From Methanothermococcus okinawensis (lineage in GTDB: Archaea; AGJL01; Methanococci; Methanococcales; Methanococcaceae): 18,682 nt of DNA. The stretch covers positions 1-18,682 of the forward strand of contig DQVW01000016.1 in the NCBI GenBank assembly GCA_015661555.1. Direction: 5' to 3'. How positions within the stretch are numbered: the first letter of the stretch is position 1; each line of letters begins with the position of its first letter. Below, in pieces: positions 7,003-13,766 of the stretch. A program made the position numbers and the translations under genes. Under the pieces are notes generated by a model. The model saw only the letters and a program-made list of their open reading frames with translations. It was not told the origin of the DNA and made no database searches.

Positions 7003-7422
7003 ATGTATAGATACTTTGGGACTACTGCAGATATGGGAGTTGTTGCAGAGGGGGAAACCCTTGAAGAGGCATTTAGGGAGGCTGCAAGGGCTCTAATGGA
7101 TCTCATGGTAGATATAGACACCGTTGAGAAAAGGATTGAGAGGAAGATAATTGTTAAGTCCGAGGATCTCTACAGTCTCCTCTACGACTTCCTAACAGAA
7201 CTTCTAATAATAAGGGACAGTGAGGGTATTGTATTCTCAGACTTCCAGATAAGGATAGAGAGGGAGGGGGATGGATACAGGTTGGAGTGTATCGCCTACG
7301 GAGAGGAGTTAGACAGGGAGAAACATAGACCTAAGGAGGAGGTAAAGGCCATCACCTACCACAAGATGGAGATAGAGAAAAAGAATGGGAAGTACGTTAT
7401 AAAGTACATAGTGGATATCTAG
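7003..7422 (+). CDS. Archease (RtcB ligase activator)
   Basis: A 139-residue archease, the small metal-binding partner that speeds guanylylation and turnover of the RNA ligase RtcB in tRNA splicing and RNA repair. The N-terminus YRYFGTTADMG carries the conserved acidic residue (Asp10) after the family TxAD motif. The segment KHRPKEEVKAITYHKMEI and the final YIVDI (Asp138) match conserved family sites. A longer frame begins at 6979, but a strong AGGTGATC site directly before ATG 7003 and the canonical archease N-terminus support the shorter protein. rtcB is not in the window. The gene sits between a carbamoyltransferase and QueE in an apparently translationally coupled run. Confidence 0.92.
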   Translation: MYRYFGTTADMGVVAEGETLEEAFREAARALMDLMVDIDTVEKRIERKIIVKSEDLYSLLYDFLTELLIIRDSEGIVFSDFQIRIEREGDGYRLECIAYGEELDREKHRPKEEVKAITYHKMEIEKKNGKYVIKYIVDI

Positions 7423-7434
7423 ACAGGTGATCCC

Positions 7435-8166
7435 TTGATAAGTGAGGTGTTCTCCTCTATAATGGGGGAGGGGAAGTACATTGGAAGAAGGTATATCTTT
7501 ATAAGGTTTAGGGGTTGTCCACTTCGATGTGTATACTGTGACGAGGGTATAAAGGAGAGTATGCCCTCCAGGGTTGAGAGGAAGCCAGGAAGTGGTATAT
7601 TTCAGGAGTACCCCTACATAGAGAGGGACCTTATAAAAATAGTAAATAGGCTGAAAACTCCAGATCTCTTTGCAGTATCCTTTACAGGAGGGGAGCCCCT
7701 ACTCCACCATAAAAAAATAAGGGAGTACTCAGAGGAGTTAAGGGATCTAGGGTATAGGACACATCTAGAGAGTAACGGTATATACCCAGAGAGGCTGTTC
7801 TTCTTCGATTACGCCTCGATCGATATAAAGTTACCTGAGCACTTCAGGGATCTAGAGGAGAGGGAGTACAGGGAGATATACACCTTGGAGTTGAAGTCCA
7901 TTGAAAAACTCTACAGTATGGGGGTAGATGTATACGCCAAAGTAGTTGTTATGGAGAACAGTATTCCAGAGGTTGTTGAAGGTGTTGCAAAGGACCTCTC
8001 AGATATAGGGGACATCACCCTATGTATCCAACCTGTAACACCTATAAGGGGTATTAAGGCTGTTCCCCAGGAGAAACTTTTAGAGATAATGGAACTCTGT
8101 GGAAGACACCTAGGAGATAGGGTGATGTGTACCCCCCAGATACATAAGTACCTAGGCCTGTTATAG
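7435..8166 (+). CDS. queE: 7-carboxy-7-deazaguanine synthase (radical SAM)
   Basis: A 243-residue radical SAM enzyme that turns 6-carboxytetrahydropterin into 7-carboxy-7-deazaguanine, a step toward archaeosine in archaeal tRNA. The N-terminus SEVFSSIMGEGKYIGRR is the QueE signature. The 4Fe-4S motif is Cys28-x3-Cys32-x2-Cys35 in GCPLRCVYCD. SFTGGEPLLH is the SAM-binding GGE motif, and SIDIKLPE and IQPVTPIRG follow in family order. The start is TTG at 7435: AGGTGATCCC directly precedes it and no ATG gives the conserved N-terminus. The gene follows archease by 12 bases. Both act on tRNA, which may explain their linkage, although that is an inference. A TATA-like region for the next gene begins just after the TAG. 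Confidence 0.92.
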   Translation: MISEVFSSIMGEGKYIGRRYIFIRFRGCPLRCVYCDEGIKESMPSRVERKPGSGIFQEYPYIERDLIKIVNRLKTPDLFAVSFTGGEPLLHHKKIREYSEELRDLGYRTHLESNGIYPERLFFFDYASIDIKLPEHFRDLEEREYREIYTLELKSIEKLYSMGVDVYAKVVVMENSIPEVVEGVAKDLSDIGDITLCIQPVTPIRGIKAVPQEKLLEIMELCGRHLGDRVMCTPQIHKYLGLL

Positions 8167-8167
8167 G

Positions 8168-8181
8168 ATATATAATATATA
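8168..8181 (+). promoter_or_regulatory. TATA box of the small secreted-protein gene
   Basis: The tract ATATATAATATATA follows the queE stop and is the only strong TATA-like element before the 83-residue gene. It predicts transcription start near 8200, just ahead of the inverted repeat at 8205-8221. Confidence 0.5.
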
Positions 8182-8204
8182 GATGGTTAACGTTATTTTT
8201 ATCC

Positions 8205-8221
8205 TGTAGCATTCTGCTACA
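8205..8221. repeat. Perfect 17-bp inverted repeat in the leader of the secreted-protein gene
   Basis: TGTAGCA (8205-8211) and TGCTACA (8215-8221) are exact reverse complements separated by TTC. The repeat lies about 30 bases after the TATA box and just ahead of the ribosome-binding region, a position expected for a repressor operator or a 5' leader hairpin. No thymine run follows it on either strand, so it does not look like a terminator. I found no second copy in the window. Confidence 0.6.
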
Positions 8222-8238
8222 AAAAAGTGGGGGTAATT

Positions 8239-8490
8239 ATGAATAAAAAATGGATACTACTACCTCTAGTACTGATTCCAGTGGTTTTTGCAACCTCTGT
8301 TATAGGAACAGGAAATACAGAGAGTGCTAATCCCTACTGTGTCAATGAAGGATGTCCCTGTGTTGAAAACTGTCCATATTACGGAGCATATCTAAACTAC
8401 TCCAGTCAAGATAGAGTAGTCTGTCCATACTGCTACAGGGGTAGATTTAGCTGGGAAAGAGGATATTGCAGGAGGATGTGTTGGAGATAA
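8239..8490 (+). CDS. Small secreted cysteine-rich protein
   Basis: An 83-residue protein starting MNKKWILLPLVLIPVVFATSV, a short basic end followed by a hydrophobic stretch, which looks like a signal peptide or membrane anchor. The rest is small and cysteine-rich, with eight cysteines: NPYCVNEGCPCVENC, then VVCPYC, then GYCRRMC near the C-terminus. It also has many Tyr and Trp residues. The spacing could suit four disulfides outside the cell or metal binding. The start is ATG 8239 with GGGGGTAA ahead; an in-frame GTG at 8227 would add MGVI with poorer support. It has its own TATA box and a palindromic leader, and two T7 tracts after the stop, so it is probably transcribed alone. I do not recognise a family and assign no function. 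Confidence 0.75.
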   Translation: MNKKWILLPLVLIPVVFATSVIGTGNTESANPYCVNEGCPCVENCPYYGAYLNYSSQDRVVCPYCYRGRFSWERGYCRRMCWR

Positions 8491-8494
8491 TTAC

Positions 8495-8521
8495 TTTTTT
8501 TAAAAATCTTACTCTTTTTTT
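8495..8521 (+). terminator. Two T7 tracts after the secreted-protein gene
   Basis: Seven thymines at 8495-8501 and seven more at 8515-8521 follow the TAA at 8488-8490. This double oligo-T arrangement fits archaeal termination. The intervening TTTAAAAA is the only, weak, candidate for a separate pyrC TATA box. Confidence 0.55.
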
Positions 8522-8541
8522 GTCAATCTCAGGTGCTGTAA

Positions 8542-9807
8542 ATGATACTGAAGAATGGTAGAATAGTAATGGGTAACAGGATTGTAGAGGGGGATATACT
8601 TATTGAAGATGGAGTTGTGAAGGAGATTAAAAAGGATATTAAAGGAAATGAGAAGGTAATAGATCTAAGGGGAAAGGTAGTTGTTGGGGGAATTATCGAT
8701 GCCCATGTCCATTTTAGATACAGGGATACTAGGAAGGAGGGTTTTATCTCAGGGAGTGAGGCTGCCATAAATGGAGGTATAACCTACGTTATAGATATGC
8801 CCAACGATAACCCCCCTATTACCACCAGGGAGAGGTTCTACAGGAAGTACAGAGAGGGGAAGGAGAAAAGTAAGGTGAATATAGAATTTAACTACGGGGT
8901 AACTGAGAGTAACTACCTGGATAAAATAGAGGAGGCAAAATCCTACAAGATATTTATGGTTGAGTCTGTTGGAGACCTCTCTATAAGGGACTACAGTAAG
9001 TTAAGGGATATCCTCAATCAGGACAAAATATTCACTATCCACGCTGAGCACAGGGAGGTAATAGAGGAGAATAAAAAGAGGTATCCTCTAAACTCCTGGA
9101 TAGATCACTGTAGGATAAGGGATAGGAGAAGTGAGGTGGAGGGGATAAAGGAGGTCCTGAGGAATTTAGAGGAGATTGAAAGGCTAGGGGGAAAACCCCA
9201 TGTCCACTTCTGCCACGTCTCTACAAAGGAGGGGTTAGATCTAATAAAGGAGGCAAAGAAAAGGTTTAAAAATGTGAGAGTTACCCTGGAGGTTACACCT
9301 CACCACCTCTATTTAAACATGGACATGGCCGAGGAGTTGAAGGGGCTAGGTAAATTCAATCCCCCTCTAAGAAGTAGGGAGGACAACAGGGCACTTATAA
9401 GGGGTTTGATAGATGGAAGTGTGGATATTGTAGCATCGGATCACGCCCCACATACCTACCAGGAGAAGTGTAGAGATGTAGAGAAGTGTCCCTCAGGTAT
9501 TCCTGGGGTTGAAACCCTTCTACCCCTAATGTTGAACCTGGTAAATAAAGGAGTGATATCACTCTTTCGCCTTGTAGACCTTGTCTCCACCAGACCTGCA
9601 AAGATATTCCAGATAGATAACAGATTGAGGGAGGGAAGGGCTGCCAATTTAACGGTTATAGATTTGAAGAGGGAGGTTACCATAAAGGGGGAGAGATTTA
9701 AATCTAAATCTAAGTTTACACCCTTTGAGAACTGGAGGGTTAAAGGGGTGCCTATCTATACGGTGGTCAAGGGGGTTCTCTACGAGACCTCCCTAGTGGA
9801 TGTATAG
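8542..9807 (+). CDS. pyrC: Dihydroorotase
   Basis: A 421-residue dihydroorotase that cyclises N-carbamoyl-aspartate to dihydroorotate in pyrimidine synthesis. The amidohydrolase metal site is well preserved: DAHVHFR with His55 and His57, the candidate carboxylated Lys136 in SYKIFM, His in FTIHAEH, His in HVHFCHVS, and the Asp of IVASDHAPH. TPHHLYLN and FNPPLRS, which bind substrate or shape the active-site loop, are also present. Absence of fused partners and the clear HVHFR motif favour dihydroorotase over allantoinase or dihydropyrimidinase. AGGTGCTG precedes the ATG. The 3' end overlaps the convergent radical SAM gene by 15 bases (9793-9807). Confidence 0.94.
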   Translation: MILKNGRIVMGNRIVEGDILIEDGVVKEIKKDIKGNEKVIDLRGKVVVGGIIDAHVHFRYRDTRKEGFISGSEAAINGGITYVIDMPNDNPPITTRERFYRKYREGKEKSKVNIEFNYGVTESNYLDKIEEAKSYKIFMVESVGDLSIRDYSKLRDILNQDKIFTIHAEHREVIEENKKRYPLNSWIDHCRIRDRRSEVEGIKEVLRNLEEIERLGGKPHVHFCHVSTKEGLDLIKEAKKRFKNVRVTLEVTPHHLYLNMDMAEELKGLGKFNPPLRSREDNRALIRGLIDGSVDIVASDHAPHTYQEKCRDVEKCPSGIPGVETLLPLMLNLVNKGVISLFRLVDLVSTRPAKIFQIDNRLREGRAANLTVIDLKREVTIKGERFKSKSKFTPFENWRVKGVPIYTVVKGVLYETSLVDV

Positions 9808-10854
9808 GATTCCCAGTTTCTGGGCATATCTGTATACCTCCTCCATCTCCTCGGGAGTTGGTATCCTACTTATATCTGGCCATCTATCTGGATATCTGGC
9901 AACTAGGTACTCAGGTCTGTACTGTCCCATTATATTTACCAGGGCCCTTGGACATTTCTTTCCTATCCATCTCAGTACAGGTTTTGAGCAGCACTCTATA
10001 TGGTTTGGAAGTACAAGATGTCTAATTATCATATCTCCAGAGTTGTATGCCATCTCCAAATTCCTTGTAGTTATCTCCCAGTAGTCCTCAACTAAACTTA
10101 ATCTCCTGGCACAGCTATCCTTACCGTATTTAAAGTCAGGTAGCCAGATGTCTATTACCTCCCTAAGTAGGGCCATGGTCTCTACACTACAGTACATGTT
10201 ACTGTTCCAAAGTTGAGGTACATTTACATCCAAGTACTTAAAACTCTCCAGGATTACATATGTACTTGGGATTGGATCTCCCCCTACATGGTTTATATTC
10301 CTAGCTCCCTCTATCCTCAACTTCTTCTGTATCAGTGCCAAATCCCTGCTACTTACCCTCACCCCCTCCTTAGGATACTCCTGACTTATGTCGTAGTTCT
10401 GACAGAATACACAGTGGAAGTTACAGCCTCCGTAAAATATGGTACCACTGGGCACCAGTGGAGGCTCCTCTCCATGGTGGTGAAACCAGCTGTGGACATA
10501 GGTAAAATCTACTTTACAGTCCCCCTCTACCCTCCTCCTATCAACCTCACATCTCCTCTCGCAGAAGTGACACCTTCTAAATATGTTCTTTGCTATCTCA
10601 ACCTTAAGATCTAGGAAGTTGAACCTTGGAGTGGGAAGATCCCCTATCTCCATCCCTCCACTTTCAATATCTCTAAATACCCTATGGAAGTCCTTGGAGA
10701 GTTCCCTGTGGAGATCCCAGAGACCTTCCATGTCTAACTTGGTAGGATCCTCACTCTCTATCTTCCTGCATATTATAAACTTTGCAGGGGCCCTGTTATC
10801 CATTACCCTATAGTACCAACTTAGTATCTCTCTAAAGTTACTGTCCCAGAACAT
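9793..10854 (-). CDS. Radical SAM protein, COG1313 (PflX-like) type
   Basis: A protein of about 353 residues with the radical SAM motif Cys144-x3-Cys148-x2-Cys151 in GGCNFHCVFCQNYDIS. Ahead of it is a second cysteine group, Cys95-x2-Cys98-x3-Cys102-x10-Cys113 (RRCHFCERRC...GDC), which could bind another iron-sulfur cluster or zinc. VGGDPIPSTYVILE is in the place of the usual GGE region. The plan resembles the COG1313 proteins often labelled pyruvate formate-lyase activating enzyme-like, but no glycyl radical enzyme is nearby and the substrate is unknown. I choose ATG 10852-10854, preceded by AAAGTGAAAGGG; GTG 10861-10863 would add three residues with no ribosome-binding site. It is divergent from the LysR gene and overlaps pyrC at its 3' end. 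Confidence 0.82.
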   Translation of the reverse strand: MFWDSNFREILSWYYRVMDNRAPAKFIICRKIESEDPTKLDMEGLWDLHRELSKDFHRVFRDIESGGMEIGDLPTPRFNFLDLKVEIAKNIFRRCHFCERRCEVDRRRVEGDCKVDFTYVHSWFHHHGEEPPLVPSGTIFYGGCNFHCVFCQNYDISQEYPKEGVRVSSRDLALIQKKLRIEGARNINHVGGDPIPSTYVILESFKYLDVNVPQLWNSNMYCSVETMALLREVIDIWLPDFKYGKDSCARRLSLVEDYWEITTRNLEMAYNSGDMIIRHLVLPNHIECCSKPVLRWIGKKCPRALVNIMGQYRPEYLVARYPDRWPDISRIPTPEEMEEVYRYAQKLGILYIH

Positions 10855-10903
10855 CCCTTTCACTTTCCATTTTTTATTATCCTAGGACTTTACAAATAAT
10901 CTC

Positions 10904-10911
10904 TTATATAC
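10904..10911. promoter_or_regulatory. TATA box in the radical SAM / LysR divergent promoter
   Basis: TTATATAC on the plus strand reads GTATATAA on the minus strand, so this single AT-rich element can serve as a TATA box in either direction. It would start transcription near 10933 for the LysR gene and near 10882 for the radical SAM gene. I see no other good TATA match in the 10855-10940 gap. Confidence 0.45.
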
Positions 10912-10940
10912 TTATTGAGATAGGGACCTATGGTGAAACT

Positions 10941-11828
10941 ATGGATCCCAAGATAAGTTACTTTAAAACCTTTGTAATTACTGCCACAACAAAGAGCTTC
11001 TCCAAGGCTGCCAAAGAACTAGGTATTACCCAGGGTACTGTAAGTAACCACATCTCAGCCCTGGAGAGGTACTTTGATGCCCAGTTATTTATAAGAACTC
11101 CTGAGGGGGTGGAGTTAACCCCAGAGGGTAAGATCCTCTACGAGAGTGCCAAAAAGATACTGGAGATTATAGAGTCTACAAGGCAACGTATTAAATCCCT
11201 TAACAAGTATCCAGAGGGGACTGTAAAAATCTCCGCAAGTACAACCCCTGGGGAGCACATCTTACCAGGGATAATAAAGGAGTACAAGAGGGCGTACAGG
11301 GATGTTGATTTCCAGGTGGAGATAACTAACTCTAAGAGATGTTTTGAGCTACTGGAGAGGGGGGCAGTTGATATCGCTGCAGTTGGTTACCTCTACAACA
11401 GGGACTATGAACACCTGATAATAGGAAAGGACCGTCTAGTACTTATTGTACCCCCAAACCATAGACTGGCTAAGGTAGGTAGGGCAACTCTCTCTCACAT
11501 CATGAAGGAGGACTACATAGACAGGGAGGAGGGTTCTGGTACAAGGGAGGTGCTTATCAGGGCCCTCAACGAGAAGGGGTACTCCATGATGGACCTTAAC
11601 GTAGTTATGAGGCTTGGAAGTAGTTCCTCCATAATAACTGCAGTCTCTGAGGGTAGTGGAGTAAGTATCATCTCTGAGATACCTGCTAGGAGAGCTGTAG
11701 AGGCTGGGCTGGTGAAGATAGTACCTGTAGTGGATCTGGATCTAACGAGATACCTGTATCTCGTTAAGGGTAAGAAGCTTAGTAACCCCAGTGCAGTTAG
11801 ATCCCTCTGGAGGTTTTTAGAGGGTTAA
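10941..11828 (+). CDS. LysR-family transcriptional regulator
   Basis: A 295-residue LysR-type regulator. Residues about 4-62 form the winged helix-turn-helix: YFKTFVITATTKSFSKAAKEL, then GITQGTVSNHISALERYF, then LFIRTPEGVELTPEGKIL. A linker helix (YESAKKILEIIESTRQRIKSL) leads to a periplasmic-binding-protein-like effector domain from about residue 90 to the end, with motifs such as VKISASTTPGEHILP and GSSSSIITAVSEGSGVSIIS. LysR proteins of this type are few in methanogens. The effector is unknown. The gene faces a radical SAM gene across a short shared promoter region and is followed 11 bases later by ubiX; classical LysR proteins often control a divergent neighbour and themselves, so the radical SAM gene is a candidate target by inference. 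GGTGAAACT precedes the ATG. Confidence 0.92.
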   Translation: MDPKISYFKTFVITATTKSFSKAAKELGITQGTVSNHISALERYFDAQLFIRTPEGVELTPEGKILYESAKKILEIIESTRQRIKSLNKYPEGTVKISASTTPGEHILPGIIKEYKRAYRDVDFQVEITNSKRCFELLERGAVDIAAVGYLYNRDYEHLIIGKDRLVLIVPPNHRLAKVGRATLSHIMKEDYIDREEGSGTREVLIRALNEKGYSMMDLNVVMRLGSSSSIITAVSEGSGVSIISEIPARRAVEAGLVKIVPVVDLDLTRYLYLVKGKKLSNPSAVRSLWRFLEG

Positions 11829-11839
11829 ACTGGGAGAGT

Positions 11840-12397
11840 ATGAAGGTAGTTGTATGTATCACAGGTGCAAGTGGAGTATGTTATGCAAAGAGGCTGTTAG
11901 AGGTACTTAAAGATAAGGGTGTGAAGACATCCCTTGTAGTCTCTGAATCTGGCAAGAAGGTTATAGAACAGGAGTTAGATGTGGGCCTCGACTATCTCGT
12001 AAATCTATCCTCCGAGTACTATGAAAATGAGGACTTCTTCTCCCCCCTGGCCTCTGGCTCCCATAGATTTCACAGTGTGGTAGTTATACCCTGTTCCATG
12101 AAGACCCTGGCTGCAGTGGCCCATGGATACAGTAACAACCTGATTTGTAGGGTATGTGACGTGGCAATTAAAGAGAGGAGGAAGTTAATACTGATGCCTA
12201 GGGAGATGCCTCTAAGTGCAATACATCTGGAGAATATGTTGAAACTCTCCAGGTTGGGGGTTGTTATCATGCCCCCTATACCTGCATTCTACGGTAAACC
12301 TAGGAGTGTGGAGGATATAGTGGACTTCGTCGTTGGAAGGGTACTTGACAACCTGGGTATTTCCAACGATCTATTTAAAAGGTGGGGAGATATCTAA
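11840..12397 (+). CDS. ubiX: UbiX-type flavin prenyltransferase
   Basis: A 185-residue flavoprotein of the UbiX family, which attaches a dimethylallyl group to FMN to make the prenylated flavin used by UbiD decarboxylases. The N-terminal CITGASGVCYAKRLLEVL binds the FMN phosphate. VVIPCSMKTLAAVAHGYSNNLICRVCDVAIKERRKLILMPREMPL is nearly the full family signature, including the Ser of PCSM and the Arg and Glu near PREMP. The C-terminal IMPPIPAFYGKP also matches. No ubiD partner is present in the window. It follows the LysR gene by 11 bases and precedes srp54 by 15, in an apparent operon. GGGAGAG lies before the ATG. Confidence 0.93.
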   Translation: MKVVVCITGASGVCYAKRLLEVLKDKGVKTSLVVSESGKKVIEQELDVGLDYLVNLSSEYYENEDFFSPLASGSHRFHSVVVIPCSMKTLAAVAHGYSNNLICRVCDVAIKERRKLILMPREMPLSAIHLENMLKLSRLGVVIMPPIPAFYGKPRSVEDIVDFVVGRVLDNLGISNDLFKRWGDI

Positions 12398-12401
12398 AAT
12401 A

Positions 12402-12407
12402 AGGTGA
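12402..12407 (+). promoter_or_regulatory. Ribosome-binding site that fixes the srp54 start
   Basis: AGGTGA lies five bases before ATG 12413-12415. The GTG inside it (12404) is in frame with srp54 and could be mistaken for the start, but it belongs to the ribosome-binding site, and the protein from ATG 12413 has the usual SRP54 N-terminus. Confidence 0.65.
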
Positions 12408-12412
12408 AATTT

Positions 12413-13765
12413 ATGTTGGAGAAGTTGGGAGAGAGCATAACTAGGGCTCTCAACAAGATAAAGAATGCCACCTTTGTAGATAAGAAGCTTGTAAAGGAGG
12501 TTATAAAGGATATTCAGAAGGCGTTGATACAGGCAGATGTAAACGTTAGATTGGTACTGAAGATGAGTAAGGAGATAGAGAGGAGAGCTATATACGAGGA
12601 GGTGCCTAAGGGGCTCTCCAAGAAGGAGCACATTATTAAGATAGTATACGAGGAGTTGATAAAGTTACTTGGTGAGGAGGGACAGAAGTTAAAGATAGAC
12701 CCCAAAAAAAGAAACGTTATACTCTTAGTAGGTATTCAGGGTAGTGGTAAAACCACCACTGCCGCCAAATTAGCCAGATATTTACAGAAGATGGGTTTGA
12801 GACCTGGTTTAATAGAGGCAGATACCTACAGGCCTGCAGCTTACCAGCAGTTGAAACAGCTGGCAGAGAGGATACATGTACCTGTGTATGGGGTGGAATC
12901 TGGAGGGAAGACACCTGTGGAGATCGTCAGAGAGGGTTTGGAACATTTAAAGAATGTAGATGTGGTGATAATAGATACTGCAGGGAGGCATAAGGAGGAG
13001 AAGGAGTTGTTAAAGGAGATGAAGGAGATAAAAGAGGTGGCCAATCCCGATGAGATAATACTTGTAATAGATGGTACCTTGGGACAGCAGGCTAAGAGTC
13101 AGGCAAAGGCCTTTAAGGAAGCTGTTGGAGATATTGGAAGTATAATAGTCACCAAGTTAGATGGATCTGCAAAGGGAGGAGGTGCCCTAAGTGCCGTAGC
13201 TGAGATAAAGGCACCTATAAAGTTTATAGGTACTGGGGAGGGGATAGAGGACTTAGAACCTTTCGATCCAAAGAAGTTCGTCTCAAGACTCCTAGGTATG
13301 GGAGATCTAGATACCCTCCTGAAGAAGACAGAGGATATAATAGATGAGGAGACAGAGGAAAGTCTAGATGCCATAATGAAGGGAAAGTTTACTTTAAATG
13401 AGTTGTACTCTCAACTTGAGGCCATATCTAAGATGGGACCTATGAAGCAGATAATAAGTATGATACCAGGTTTTGGAGGGGCCATACCTAAGGAGGCCGT
13501 ACACCTCACGGAGCAGAAGTTAAAAAAGTACAAGGTTATAATGGATTCCATGACTAAGGAGGAGAAGGAGAATCCAGAGATTATCAAATCCTCTAGGATA
13601 AGGAGAATAGCAAGGGGTGCCGGAGTTAGAGAGGAGGATGTAAAGGAACTTCTAAGGTATTACACCACTACTAAAAATGCGTTACAAAATCTAAAAAGAG
13701 GTAAAATGTTAAAAATGGGAGGACCTATTGGAAAGATTATGAGACAGTTGATGTACAGGGGATAA
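12413..13765 (+). CDS. srp54: Signal recognition particle protein SRP54
   Basis: A 450-residue SRP54 GTPase, which binds signal sequences and 7S RNA and targets ribosomes to the membrane. Domains in order: the N four-helix bundle (MLEKLGESITRALNKIKNAT onward); the G domain with P-loop GIQGSGKTT from residue 107, EADTYRPAAYQQLK, the DTAGR motif, TKLDGSAKGGGALS and FIGTGEGIEDLEPF; and a C-terminal M domain, rich in methionine, with SKMGPMKQIISMIPG and SSRIRRIARGAGV, the RNA-binding segment. The start is placed at ATG 12413 rather than GTG 12404, because that GTG is part of the AGGTGA ribosome-binding site. The gene lies between ubiX and dapF with very short gaps. Confidence 0.97.
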   Translation: MLEKLGESITRALNKIKNATFVDKKLVKEVIKDIQKALIQADVNVRLVLKMSKEIERRAIYEEVPKGLSKKEHIIKIVYEELIKLLGEEGQKLKIDPKKRNVILLVGIQGSGKTTTAAKLARYLQKMGLRPGLIEADTYRPAAYQQLKQLAERIHVPVYGVESGGKTPVEIVREGLEHLKNVDVVIIDTAGRHKEEKELLKEMKEIKEVANPDEIILVIDGTLGQQAKSQAKAFKEAVGDIGSIIVTKLDGSAKGGGALSAVAEIKAPIKFIGTGEGIEDLEPFDPKKFVSRLLGMGDLDTLLKKTEDIIDEETEESLDAIMKGKFTLNELYSQLEAISKMGPMKQIISMIPGFGGAIPKEAVHLTEQKLKKYKVIMDSMTKEEKENPEIIKSSRIRRIARGAGVREEDVKELLRYYTTTKNALQNLKRGKMLKMGGPIGKIMRQLMYRG

Positions 13766-13766
13766 C

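Noticed and set aside
10213..10614. Plus-strand frame of 133 codons opposite the radical SAM gene
   Set aside because: It lies entirely antisense to a gene with clear conserved motifs; its translation has no recognisable features and it has no ribosome-binding site.
12404..12412. GTG start for SRP54
   Set aside because: That GTG is part of the AGGTGA ribosome-binding site of ATG 12413.
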